A stretch of 64,000 nt of DNA, taken from the NCBI GenBank assembly GCA_950106755.1, contig CATNNA010000004.1, positions 1,426,001-1,490,000 of the forward strand. The letters run 5' to 3'. The stretch is from Climacium dendroides. Taxonomy: Eukaryota > Streptophyta > Bryopsida > Hypnales > Climaciaceae. The first letter of the stretch is position 1; the number at the start of each line of letters is the position of its first letter. Position numbers and translations under genes: made by a program. Under the pieces are notes generated by a model, which made no database searches, was not told the DNA's origin, and saw nothing but the letters and a program-made list of their open reading frames with translations. This document shows positions 1 to 11,935 of this stretch, piece by piece.

Positions 1-177
1 TGAATAATTGGATCTTGTACAACATGTTTCTCATTTTTTTTTACGTGAATTTCATGAGGTCTCATTTTGTTGGACACCAAAGTACAGGGCTAGGTTTATG
101 GCCCAATTTTTACTTTCATGTACTAACGAGGTCAACCAAAGTGACCACAAATTGTTTTTTCTTGAATTGGTTACTTT
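1..177 (+). repeat. Edge monomer with mixed affinity
   Basis: The first base is the T of an ATG whose A lies outside the window. The left part (TTGTACAAC, TTTCTCATTTT) matches the monomers at 2852 and 5703. The right part (GTCAACCAAAG and the TTTTTTCTTG tail) matches those at 1427, 3743 and 4634. It looks like an exchange product, but its left neighbour is not available. Confidence 0.6.
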
Positions 178-355
178 ATGAATAATTGGATCTTGCACAA
201 CATGTTTCCTATTCCTTTTTACGTGAACTTCATGAGGTCTCATTTTGTTGGACACCAAAGTACAGGGCTAGGTTTATGGCCCAATTTTCACTTTCATGTA
301 CTAATGAGGTCAATCAAAGTGACCACAAATTGTTTTTTTTTGAATTGGTTACTTT
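178..355 (+). repeat. Reference monomer, T-tail type (178 bp)
   Basis: This copy represents the commonest left-hand type. Landmarks in order are ATGAATAATTGG (1-12), ACATGT palindrome (22-27), T-rich box with two C (34-43), TACGTG (43-48), TTCATGAGG (52-60), TTGGACACCAA (72-82), GGGC...GCCC (88-105), CATGTACTAATGAGG (118-132), CAAAGTGACC (138-147), then 9 T and GAATTGGTTACTTT. It carries TTTCAC and AATGAGG, a pair that travels together in many monomers of the first 15 kb. An open frame of 61 codons starts at its ATG but is a by-product of the sequence, not a gene. Confidence 0.95.
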
Positions 356-3300
356 ATGAATAATTGGATCTTGCACAACATGTTTCCCATTTCTTTTTAC
401 GTGAATTTCATGAGGTCTCATTTTGTTGGACACCAAAGTACAGGGCTAGGTTTATGGCCCAATTTTTACTTTCATGTACTAAGGAGGTCAATCAAAGCGA
501 GCACAAATTGTTTTTTTTTGAATTGGTTACTTTATGAATAATTGGATCTTGCACAACATGTTTCCCATTTCTTTTTACGTGAATTTCATGAGGTGTCATT
601 TTATTGGACACCAAAGTACAGGGCTAGGTTTATGGCCCAATTTTTACTTTCATGTACTAACGAGGTCAATCAAAGTGACCACAAATTGTTTTTTTTTTGA
701 ATTGGTTACTTTATGAATAATTGGATCTGGCACAACATGTTTCCCATTTCTTTTTACGTGAATTTCATTTGGTCTCATTTTGTTGGACACGAAAGTACAG
801 GGCTAGGATTATAGCCCAATTTTTACTTTCATGTACTAACGAGGTCAATCAAAGTGACCACAAATTGTTTTTTTTTGAATTGGTTACTTTATGAATAATT
901 GGATCTTGCACAACATGTTTCCCATTCCTTTTTACGTGAATTTCATGAGGTCTCATTTTGTTGGACACCAAAGTACAGGGCTAGGTTTATGGCCCAATTT
1001 TGACCTTCATGTACTAAGGAGGTCAATCAAAGTGAGCACAAATTGTTTTTTTTTGAATTGGTTACTTTATGAATAATTGGATCTTGCACAACATGTTTCC
1101 CATTCCTTTTTACGTGAACTTCATGAGGTCTCATTTTGTTGGACACCAAAGTACAGGGCTAGGTTTATGGCCCAATTTTCACTTTCATGTACTAATGAGG
1201 TCAATCAAAGTGACCACAAATTGTTTTTTTTTTTAATTGGTTAGTTTATGAATAATTGGATCTTGCACAACATGTTTCCCATTTCTTTTTACGTGAATTT
1301 CATCAGGTCTCATTTTGTTGGACACCAAAGTACAGGGCTAGGTTTATGGCCCAATTTTTACTTTCATGTACTAACGAGGTCAATCAAAGTGATCACAAAT
1401 TGCATTATTTTTGAATTCGTGACTTTATGAATAATTGGAACTTGCACAACATGTTTCCCATTTTTTTTTACGTGAATTTCATGAGGTCTCATTTTGTTGG
1501 ACACCAAAGTACAGGGCTAGGTTTATGGCCCAATTTTTACTTTCATGTACTAACGAGGTCAACCAAAGTGACCACAAATTGTTTTTTCTTGAATTGGTTA
1601 CTTTATGAATAATTGGATCTTGCACAACATGTTTCCTATTCCTTTTTACGTGAACTTCATGAGGTCTCATTTTGTTGGACACCAAAGTACAGGGCTAGGT
1701 TTATGGCCCAATTTTCACTTTCATGTACTAATGAGGTCAATCAAAGTGACCACAAATTGTTTTTTTTTGAATTGGTTACTTTATGAATAATTGGATCTGG
1801 CACAACATGTTTCCCATTTCTTTTTACGTGAATTTCATAAGGTCTCATTTTGTTGGACACGAAAGTACAGGGCTAGGATTATAGCCCAATTTTTACTTTC
1901 ATGTACTAACGAGGTCAATCAAAGTGACCACAAATTGTTTTTTTTTGAATTGGTTACTTTATGAATAATTGGATCTTGCACAACATGTTTCCCATTTCTT
2001 TTTACGTGAATTTCATAAGGTCTCATTTTGTTGGACACGAAAGTACAAGGCTAGGATTATAGCCCAATTTTTACTTTCATGTACTAACGAGGTCAATCAA
2101 AGTGACCACAAATTGTTTTTTTTTGAATTGGTTACTTTATGAATAATTGGATCTTGCACAACATGTTTCCCATTCCTTTTTACGTGAATTTCATGAGGTC
2201 TCATTTTGTTGGACACCAAAGTACAGGGCTAGGTTTATGGCCCAATTTTCACTTTCATGTACTAATGAGGTCAATCAAAGTGACCACAAATTGTTTTTTT
2301 TTGAATTGGTTACTTTATGAATAATTGGATCTTGCACAACATGTTTCCCATTTCTTTATACGTGAACTTCATGAGGTCTCATTTTGTTGGACACCAAAGT
2401 ACAGGGCTAGGTTTATGGCCCAATTTTTACTTTCATGTACTAACGAGGTCAATCAAAGTGAGCACAAATTGTTTTTTTTTTGAATTGGTTACTTTATGAA
2501 TAATTGGAACTTGCACAACATGTTTCCCATTCCTTTTTACGTGAACTTCATGAGGTCTCATTTTGTTGGACACCAAAGTACAGGGCTAGGTTTATGGCCC
2601 AATTTTTACTTTCATGTACTAACGAGGTCAACCAAAGTGACCACAAATTGTTTTTTTTTGAATTGGTTACTTTATGAATAATTGGATCTTGCACAACATG
2701 TTTCCCATTTCTTTTTACGTGAACTTCATGAGGTCTCATTTTGTTGGACGCCAAAGTACAGGGCTAGGTTTATGGCCCAATTTTTACTTTCATGTACTAA
2801 CGAGGTCAACCAAAGTGACCACAAATTGTTTTTTTTTGAATTGGTTACTTTATGAATAATTGGATCTTGTACAACATGTTTCTCATTTTTTTTTACGTGA
2901 ATTTCATGAGGTCTCATTTTGTTGGACACCAAAGTACAGGGCTAGGTTTATGGCCCAATTTTCACTTTCATGTACTAATGAGGTCAATCAAAGTGACCAC
3001 AAATTGTTTTTTTTTGAATTGGTTACTTTATGAATAATTGGATCTTGCACAACATGTTTCCCATTTCTTTTTACGTGAACTTCATGAGGTCTCATTTTGT
3101 TGGACACCAAAGTACAGGGCTAGGTTTATGGCCCAATTTTCACTTTCATGTACTACTGAGGTCAATCAAAGTGACCACAAATTGTTTTTTTTTGAATTGG
3201 TTACTTTATGAATAATTGGATCTTGCACAACATGTTTCCCATTTCTTTTTACGTGAATTTCATGAGGTCTCATTTTCTTGGACACCAAAATACAGGGCTA

Positions 3301-3742
3301 GGTTTATGGCCCAATTTTTACTTTCATGTACTAACGAGGTCAATCAAAGTGATCACAAATTGCATTATTTTTTAATTCGTGACTTTATGAATAATTGGAA
3401 CTTGCACAACATGTTTCCCATTTTTTTTTACGTGAATTTCATGAGGTCTCATTTTGTTGGACACCAAAGTACAGGGCTAGGTTTATGGCCCAATTTTTAC
3501 TTTCATGTACTAACGAGGTCAATCAAAGTGACCACAAATTGTTTTTTTTTGAATTGGTTACTTTATGAATAATTGGATCTTGCACAACATGTTTCCCATT
3601 CCTTTTTACGTGAACTTCATGAGGTCTCATTTTGTTGGACACCAAAGTACAGGGCTAGGTTTATGGCCCAATTTTCACTTTCATGTACTAATGAGGTCAA
3701 TCAAAGTGACCACAAATTGTTTTTTTTTGAATTGGTTACTTT
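178..3742 (+). repeat. Higher-order block A, copy 1 (20 monomers)
   Basis: The order of marked monomers here reappears in 3921-6593. Matching markers include CCTATTCC (178), AAGGAGG (356), GGTGTCATTTTATTGG (534), CATCAGG (1248), TTTTTTCTTG (1427), CTGGCAC (1783), ACAAGGCTAGGATTAT (1961), GGACGCC (2674) and TTGTACAAC (2852). Copy 1 is 5 monomers longer. The extra pieces are about 3 monomers around 713-1247 and 2 monomers at 2317-2673. Confidence 0.85.
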
Positions 3743-3920
3743 ATGAATAATTGGATCTTGCACAACATGTTTCCCATTTCTTTTTACGTGAATTTCATGA
3801 GGTCTCATTTTGTTGGACACCAAAGTACAGGGCTAGGTTTATGGCCCAATTTTTACTTTCATGTACTAACGAGGTCAACCAAAGTGACCACAAATTGTTT
3901 TTTCTTGAATTGGTTACTTT

Positions 3921-6593
3921 ATGAATAATTGGATCTTGCACAACATGTTTCCTATTCCTTTTTACGTGAACTTCATGAGGTCTCATTTTGTTGGACACCA
4001 AAGTACAGGGCTAGGTTTATGGCCCAATTTTCACTTTCATGTACTAATGAGGTCAATCAAAGTGACCACAAATTGTTTTTTTTTGAATTGGTTACTTTAT
4101 GAATAATTGGATCTTGCACAACATGTTTCCCATTTCTTTTTACGTGAATTTCATGAGGTCTCATTTTGTTGGACACCAAAGTACAGGGCTAGGTTTATGG
4201 CCCAATTTTTACTTTCATGTACTAAGGAGGTCAATCAAAGTGAGCACAAATTGTTTTTTTTTGAATTGGTTACTTTATGAATAATTGGATCTTGCACAAC
4301 ATGTTTCCCATTTCTTTTTACGTGAATTTCATGAGGTGTCATTTTATTGGACATCAAAGTACAGGGCTAGGTTTATGGCCCAATTTTCACTTTCATGTAC
4401 TAATGAGGTCAATCAAAGTGACCACAAATTGTTTTTTTTTTAATTGGTTACTTTATGAATAATTGGATCTTGCACAACATGTTTCCCATTTCTTTTTACG
4501 TGAATTTCATCAGGTCTCATTTTGTTGGACACCAAAGTACAGGGCTAGGTTTATGGCCCAATTTTTACTTTCATGTACTAACGAGGTCAATCAAAGTGAT
4601 CACAAATTGCATTATTTTTGAATTCGTGACTTTATGAATAATTGGAACTTGCACAACATGTTTCCCATTTTTTTTTACGTGAATTTCATGAGGTCTCATT
4701 TTGTTGGACACCAAAGTACAGGGCTAGGTTTATGGCCCAATTTTTACTTTCATGTACTAACGAGGTCAACCAAAGTGACCACAAATTGTTTTTTCTTGAA
4801 TTGGTTACTTTATGAATAATTGGATCTTGCACAACATGTTTCCTATTCCTTTTTACGTGAACTTCATGAGGTCTCATTTTGTTGGACACCAAAGTACAGG
4901 GCTAGGTTTATGGCCCAATTTTCACTTTCATGTACTAATGAGGTCAATCAAAGTGACCACAAATTGTTTTTTTTTGAATTGGTTACTTTATGAATAATTG
5001 GATCTGGCACAACATGTTTCCCATTTCTTTTTACGTGAATTTCATAAGGTCTCATTTTGTTGGACACGAAAGTACAGGGCTAGGATTATAGCCCAATTTT
5101 TACTTTCATGTACTAACGAGGTCAATCAAAGTGACCACAAATTGTTTTTTTTTGAATTGGTTACTTTATGAATAATTGGATCTTGCACAACATGTTTCCC
5201 ATTTCTTTTTACGTGAATTTCATAAGGTCTCATTTTGTTGGACACGAAAGTACAAGGCTAGGATTATAGCCCAATTTTTACTTTCATGTACTAACGAGGT
5301 CAATCAAAGTGACCACAAATTGTTTTTTTTTTGAATTGGTTACTTTATGAATAATTGGATCTTGCACAACATGTTTCCCATTCCTTTTTACGTGAATTTC
5401 ATGAGGTCTCATTTTGTTGGACACCAAAGTACAGGGCTAGGTTTATGGCCCAATTTTCACTTTCATGTACTAATGAGGTCAATCAAAGTGACCACAAATT
5501 GTTTTTTTTTGAATTGGTTACTTTATGAATAATTGGATCTTGCACAACATGTTTCCCATTTCTTTTTACGTGAACTTCATGAGGTCTCATTTTGTTGGAC
5601 GCCAAAGTACAGGGCTAGGTTTATGGCCCAATTTTTACTTTCATGTACTAACGAGGTCAACCAAAGTGACCACAAATTGTTTTTTTTTGAATTGGTTACT
5701 TTATGAATAATTGGATCTTGTACAACATGTTTCTCATTTTTTTTTACGTGAATTTCATGAGGTCTCATTTTGTTGGACACCAAAGTACAGGGCTAGGTTT
5801 ATGGCCCAATTTTCACTTTCATGTACTAATGAGGTCAATCAAAGTGACCACAAATTGTTTTTTTTTGAATTGGTTACTTTATGAATAATTGGATCTTGCA
5901 CAACATGTTTCCCATTTCTTTTTACGTGAACTTCATGAGGTCTCATTTTGTTGGACACCAAAGTACAGGGCTAGGTTTATGGCCCAATTTTCACTTTCAT
6001 GTACTACTGAGGTCAATCAAAGTGACCACAAATTGTTTTTTTTTGAATTGGTTACTTTATGAATAATTGGATCTTGCACAACATGTTTCCCATTTCTTTT
6101 TACGTGAATTTCATGAGGTCTCATTTTGTTGGACACCAAAATACAGGGCTAGGTTTATGGCCCAATTTTTACTTTCATGTACTAACGAGGTCAATCAAAG
6201 TGATCACAAATTGCATTATTTTTGAATTCGTGACTTTATGAATAATTGGAACTTGCACAACATGTTTCCCATTTTTTTTTACGTGAATTTCATGAGGTCT
6301 CATTTTGTTGGACACCAAAGTACAGGGCTAGGTTTATGGCCCAATTTTTACTTTCATGTACTAAAGAGGTCAATCAAAGTGACCACAAATTGTTTTTTTT
6401 TGAATTGGTTACTTTATGAATAATTGGATCTTGCACAACATGTTTCCCATTCCTTTTTACGTGAACTTCATGAGGTCTCATTTTGTTGGACACCAAAGTA
6501 CAGGGCTAGGTTTATGGCCCAATTTTCACTTTCATGTACTAATGAGGTCAATCAAAGTGACCACAAATTGTTTTTTTTTGAATTGGTTACTTT
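3921..6593 (+). repeat. Higher-order block A, copy 2 (15 monomers)
   Basis: It matches copy 1 in three colinear stretches with offsets of 3743, 3207 and 2851 bp. The offset falls by about 536 bp (3 monomers) inside the monomer at 4277 and by about 356 bp (2 monomers) before 5525. The copy therefore lost, or copy 1 gained, five monomers in two events. Confidence 0.85.
4277..4454 (+). repeat. Hybrid monomer at a 3-monomer deletion
   Basis: The left part has GGTGTCATTTTATTGG like the monomer at 534. The right part has TTTCAC, AATGAGG and the TAATTGG tail like the one at 1069. The switch lies between about 4346 and 4388. This is the expected product of an exchange between monomers three units apart. 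Confidence 0.75.
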
Positions 6594-6949
6594 ATGAATA
6601 ATTGGATCTTGCACAACATGTTTCCCATTTCTTTTTACGTGAATTTCATGAGGTCTCATTTTGTTGGACACCAGAGTACAAGGCTAGGTTTATGGCCCAA
6701 TTTTTACTTTCATGTACTAACGAGGTCAATCAAAGTGACCACAAACTGTTTTTTTTTGAATTGGTTACTTTATGAATAATTGGATCTTGCACAACATGTT
6801 TCCCATTTCTTTTTACGTGAATTTCATGAGGTCCCATTTTGTTGGACACCAAAGTACAGGGCTAGGTTTATGGCCCAATTTTCACTTTCATGTACTACTG
6901 AGGTCAATCAAAGTGACCACAAATTGTTTTTTTTTTAATTGGTTACTTT
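5881..6949 (+). repeat. 6-monomer block B, copy 1 (1069 bp)
   Basis: Order: an ACTGAGG monomer, a CAAAATAC monomer with GCATTA tail, a monomer beginning GGAAC, a two-C box monomer with AATGAGG, a CAGAGTACAAGG monomer, and a GGTCCCAT monomer. The same order follows from 6950. The first four also occur at 3030-3742. Confidence 0.85.
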
Positions 6950-8196
6950 ATGAATAATTGGATCTTGCACAACATGTTTCCCATTTCTTTTTACGTGAAC
7001 TTCATGAGGTCTCATTTTGTTGGACACCAAAGTACAGGGCTAGGTTTATGGCCCAATTTTCACTTTCATGTACTACTGAGGTCAATCAAAGTGACCACAA
7101 ATTGTTTTTTTTTGAATTGGTTACTTTATGAATAATTGGATCTTGCACAACATGTTTCCCATTTCTTTTTACGTGAATTTCATGAGGTCTCATTTTGTTG
7201 GACACCAAAATACAGGGCTAGGTTTATGGCCCAATTTTTACTTTCATGTACTAACGAGGTCAATCAAAGTAACCACAAATTGCATTATTTTTGAATTCGT
7301 GACTTTATGAATAATTGGAACTTGCACAACATGTTTCCCATTTTTTTTTACGTGAATTTCATGAGGTCTCATTTTGTTGGACACCAAAGTACAGGGCTAG
7401 GTTTATGGCCCAATTTTTACTTTCATGTACTAACGAGGTCAATCAAAGTGACCACAAATTGTTTTTTTTTGAATTGGTTACTTTATGAATAATTGGATCT
7501 TGCACAACATGTTTCCCATTCCTTTTTACGTGAACTTCATGAGGTCTCATTTTGTTGGACACCAAAGTACAGGGCTAGGTTTATGGCCCAATTTTCACTT
7601 TCATGTACTAATGAGGTCAATCAAAGTGACCACAAATTGTTTTTTTTTGAATTGGTTACTTTATGAATAATTGGATCTTGCACAACATGTTTCCCATTTC
7701 TTTTTACGTGAATTTCATGAGGTCTCATTTTGTTGGACACCAGAGTACAAGGCTAGGTTTATGGCCCAATTTTTACTTTCATGTACTAACGAGGTCAATC
7801 AAAGTGACCACAAATTGTTTTTTTTTGAATTGGTTACTTTATGAATAATTGGATCTTGCACAACATGTTTCCCATTCCTTTTTACGTGAACTTCATGAGG
7901 TCTCATTTTGTTGGACACCAAAGTACAGGGCTAGGTTTATGGCCCAATTTTCACTTTCATGTACTAATGAGGTCAATCAAAGTGACCACAAATTGTTTTT
8001 TTTTGAATTGGTTACTTTATGAATAATTGGATCTTGCACAACATGTTTCCCATTTCTTTTTACGTGAATTTCATGAGGTCCCATTTTGTTGGACACCAAA
8101 GTACAGGGCTAGGTTTATGGCCCAATTTTCACTTTCATGTACTACTGAGGTCAATCAAAGTGACCACAAATTGTTTTTTTTTTAATTGGTTACTTT
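6950..8196 (+). repeat. 7-monomer block B, copy 2
   Basis: It repeats block B at 1069-bp offset through the CAGAGTACAAGG monomer at 7663. It then has one extra two-C box, AATGAGG monomer (7841) before the GGTCCCAT monomer (8019). After 8197 the order degenerates into three ACTGAGG monomers in a row, two of them with CAATTGG tails. Confidence 0.8.
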
Positions 8197-8730
8197 ATGA
8201 ATAATTGGATCTTGCACAACATGTTTCCCATTTCTTTTTACGTGAACTTCATGAGGTCTCATTTTGTTGGACACCAAAGTACAGGGCTAGGTTTATGGCC
8301 CAATTTTCACTTTCATGTACTACTGAGGTCAATCAAAGTGACCACAAATTGTTTTTTTTTCAATTGGTTACTTTATGAATAATTGGAACTTGCACAACAT
8401 GTTTCCCATTTCTTTTTACGTGAACTTCATGAGGTCTCATTTTGTTGGACACCAAAGTACAGGGCTAGGTTTATGGCCCAATTTTCACTTTCATGTACTA
8501 CTGAGGTCAATCAAAGTGACCACAAATTGTTTTTTTTTCAATTGGTTACTTTATGAATAATTGGAACTTGCACAACATGTTTCCCATTTCTTTTTACGTG
8601 AATTTCATGAGGTCTCATTTTATTGGACACCAAAGTACAGGGCTAGGTTTATGGCCCAATTTTTACTTTCATGTACTAACGAGGTCAATCAAAGTGACCA
8701 CAAATTGTTTTTTTTTTAATTGGTTACTTT

Positions 8731-9442
8731 ATGAATAATTGGATCTTGCACAACATGTTTCCCATTCCTTTTTACGTGAATTTCATGAGGTCTCATTTTG
8801 TTGGACACCAAAGTACAGGGCTAGGTTTATGGCCCAATTTTCACTTTCATGTACTAATGAGGTCAATCAAAGTGACCACAAATTGTTTTTTTTTGAATTG
8901 GTTACTTTATGAATAATTGGATCTTGCACAACATGTTTCCCATTTCTTTTTACGTGAATTTCATGAGGTCTCATTTTGTTGGACACCAAAGTACAAGGCT
9001 AGGTTTATGGCCCAATTTTTACTTTCATGTACTAACGAGGTCAATCAAAGTGACCACAAATTGTTTTTTTTTGAATTGGTTACTTTATGAATAATTGGAT
9101 CTTGCGCAACATGTTTCCCATTCCTTTTTACGTGAATTTCATGAGGTCTCATTTTGTTGGACACCAAAGTACAGGGCTAGGTTTATGGCCCAATTTTCAC
9201 TTTCATGTACTAATGAGGTCAATCAAAGTGACCACAAATTGTTTTTTTTTGAATTGGTTACTTTATGAATAATTGGATCTTGCACAACATGTTTCCCATT
9301 TCTTTTTACGTGAATTTCATGACGTCTCATTTTGTTGGACACCAAAGTACAAGGCTAGGTTTATGGCCCAATTTTTACTTTCATGTACTAACGAGGTCAA
9401 TCAAAGTGACCACAAATTGTTTTTTTTTGAATTGGTTACTTT
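8731..9442 (+). repeat. Local dimer run (356-bp period)
   Basis: Two-C box monomers with AATGAGG (8731, 9087 and, beyond this feature, 9443) alternate with one-C box monomers carrying ACAAGGC (8909, 9265). The two dimers are nearly the same apart from point changes such as TTGCGCAAC at 9087 and GACGTCTC at 9265. Confidence 0.75.
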
Positions 9443-10154
9443 ATGAATAATTGGATCTTGCACAACATGTTTCCCATTCCTTTTTACGTGAACTTCATGA
9501 GGTCTCATTTTGTTGGACACCAAAGTACAGGGCTAGGTTTATGGCCCAATTTTCACTTTCATGTACTAATGAGGTCAATCAAAGTGACCACAAATTGTTT
9601 TTTTTTGAATTGGTTACTTTATGAATAATTGGATCTTGCACAACATGTTTCCCATTTCTTTTTACGTGAATTTCATGAGGTCTCATTTTGTTCGACACCA
9701 AAGTACAGGGCTAGGTTTATGGCCCAATTTTTACTTTCATGTACTAACGAGGTCAACCAAAGTGACCACAAATTGTTTTTTTTTGAATTGGTTACTTTAT
9801 GAATAATTGGATCTTGCACAACATGTTTCCCATTCCTTTTTACGTGAACTTCATGAGGTCTCATTTTGTTGGACACCAAAGTACAGGGCTAGGTTTATGG
9901 CCCAATTTTTACTTTCATGTACTACTGAGGTCAATCAAAGTGACCACAAATTGTTTTTTTTTGAATTGGTTACTTTATGAATAATTGGATCTTGCACAAC
10001 ATGTTTCCCATTCCTTTTTACGTGAATTTCATGAGGTCTCATTTTGTTGGACACCAAAGTACAGGGCTAGGTTTATGGCCCAATTTTTACTTTCATGTAC
10101 TAATGAGGTCAATCAAAGTGACCACAAATTGTTTTTTTTTGAATTGGTTACTTT
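9265..10154 (+). repeat. 5-monomer block C, copy 1 (890 bp)
   Basis: It starts with the GACGTCTC, ACAAGGC monomer and continues with a two-C box AATGAGG monomer, a GTCAACC monomer and an ACTGAGG monomer. The same series starts again at 10155. The fifth monomers (9977 and 10867) differ. Confidence 0.8.
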
Positions 10155-11044
10155 ATGAATAATTGGATCTTGCACAACATGTTTCCCATTTCTTTTTACG
10201 TGAATTTCATGACGTCTCATTTTGTTGGACACCAAAGTACAAGGCTAGGTTTATGGCCCAATTTTTACTTTCATGTACTAACGAGGTCAATCAAAGTGAC
10301 CACAAATTGTTTTTTTTTGAATTGGTTACTTTATGAATAATTGGATCATGCACAACATGTTTCCCATTCCTTTTTACGTGAACTTCATGAGGTCTCATTT
10401 TGTTGGACACCAAAGTACAGGGCTAGGTTTATGGCCCAATTTTCACTTTCATGTACTAATGAGGTCAATCAAAGTGACCACAAATTGTTTTTTTTTGAAT
10501 TGGTTACTTTATGAATAATTGGATCTTGCACAACATGTTTCCCATTTCTTTTTACGTGAATTTCATGAGGTTTCATTTTGTTGGACACCAAAGTACAGGG
10601 CTAGGTTTATGGCCCAATTTTTACTTTCATGTACTAACGAGGTCAACCAAAGTGACCACAAATTGTTTTTTTTTGAATTGGTTACTTTATGAATGATTGG
10701 ATCTTGCACAACATGTTTCCCATTCCTTTTTACGTGAACTTCATGAGGTCTCATTTTGTTGGACACCAAAGTACAGGGCTAGGTTTATGGCCCAATTTTC
10801 ACTTTCATGTACTACTGAGGTCAATCAAAGTGACCACAAATTGTTTTTTTTTTAATTGGTTACTTTATGAATAATTGGATCTTGCACAACATGTTTCCCA
10901 TTTCTTTTTACGTGAACTTCATGAGGTCTCATTTTGTTGGACACCAAAGTACAGGGCTAGGTTTATGGCCCAATTTTCACTTTCATGTACTACTGAGGTC
11001 AATCAAAGTGACCACAAATTGTTTTTTTTTGAATTGGTTACTTT
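10155..11044 (+). repeat. 5-monomer block C, copy 2 (890 bp)
   Basis: It repeats copy 1 at 890-bp offset with private changes: GATCATGC at 10333, GGTTTCATT at 10511 and GAATGATTGG at 10689. Its last monomer begins the next repeated block. Confidence 0.8.
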
Positions 11045-11935
11045 ATGAATAATTGGATCTTGCACAACATGTTTCCCATTTCTTTTTACGTGAATTTCAT
11101 GAGGTCTCATTTTGTTGGACACCAAAATACAGGGCTAGGTTTATGGCCCAATTTTTACTTTCATGTACTAACGAGGTCAATCAAAGTGACCACAAATTGT
11201 TTTTTTTTGAATTGGTTACTTTATGAATAATTGGATCTTGCACAACATGTTTCCCATTTCTTTTTACGTGAATTTCATGAGGTCTCATTTTGTTGGACAC
11301 CAAAGTACAGGGCTAGGTTTATGGCCCAATTTTTATTTTCATGTACTAACGAGGTCAATCAAAGTGATCACAAATTGTTTTTTTTTGAATTGGTTACTTT
11401 ATGAATAATTGGATCTTGCACAACATGTTTCCCATTCCTTTTTACGTGAACTTCATGAGGTTACATTTTGTTGGACACCAAAGTACAGGGCTAGGTTTAT
11501 GGCCCAATTTTTACTTTCATGTACTAACGAGGTCAATCAAAGTGATCACAAATTGTTTTTTTTTGAATTCGTGACTTTATGAATAATTGGAACTTGCACA
11601 ACATGTTTCCCATTTTTTTTTACGTGAATTTCATGAGGTCTCATTTTGTTGGACACCAAAATACAGAGCTAGGTTTATGGGCCAATTTTTACTTTCATGT
11701 ACTAATGAGGTCAATCAAAGTGATCACAAATTGCATTATTTTTGAATTCGTGACTTTATGAATAATTGGAACTTGCACAACATGTTTCCCATTTCTTTTT
11801 ACGTGAATTTCATGAGGTCTCATTTTGTTGGACACCAAAGTACAGGGCTAGGTTTATGGCCCAATTTTCACTTTCATGTACTACTGAGGTCAATCAAAGT
11901 GACCACAAATTGTTTTTTTTTTAATTGGTTACTTT
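10867..11935 (+). repeat. 6-monomer block D, copy 1 (1069 bp)
   Basis: Order of marks: ACTGAGG, CAAAATAC, TTTTTATTTTC, GGTTACATTTTG with GATCAC, and a monomer with ATACAGAGC plus TATGGGCCAA and GCATTA tail. A sixth monomer at 11758 joins it to copy 2. Confidence 0.87.

Noticed and set aside
104..171. CCAATT and AATTGG motifs as promoter CCAAT boxes
   Set aside because: They form part of the constant monomer and of its AT-rich tail. Nothing else suggests transcription start sites, and such short words are expected by chance.
52..258. Minus-strand frames of 63-68 codons in some monomers
   Set aside because: They appear mainly where GTCAATC is GTCAACC or a similar variant, which turns a minus-strand TGA stop into TGG. 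One point variant of the satellite explains them.
262..283. TAGGTTTA resembling the plant telomere repeat
   Set aside because: A single imperfect 8-base match per monomer (a G is missing) with no tandem telomere units anywhere in the window.
178..363. An open frame of about 60 codons starting at the ATG of nearly every monomer, same strand
   Set aside because: It recurs with the satellite period, shifts frame from copy to copy because 178 and 179 are not multiples of three, and its end changes with tail length. Variants with GGATTATAG carry an in-frame stop. There is no sign of coding constraint.
11758..11935. Possible hybrid seam monomer for the 1069-bp duplication
   Set aside because: Its right half fits the monomer at 10689, but its left half matches the proposed second parent (12827) only in part, so I do not claim it.
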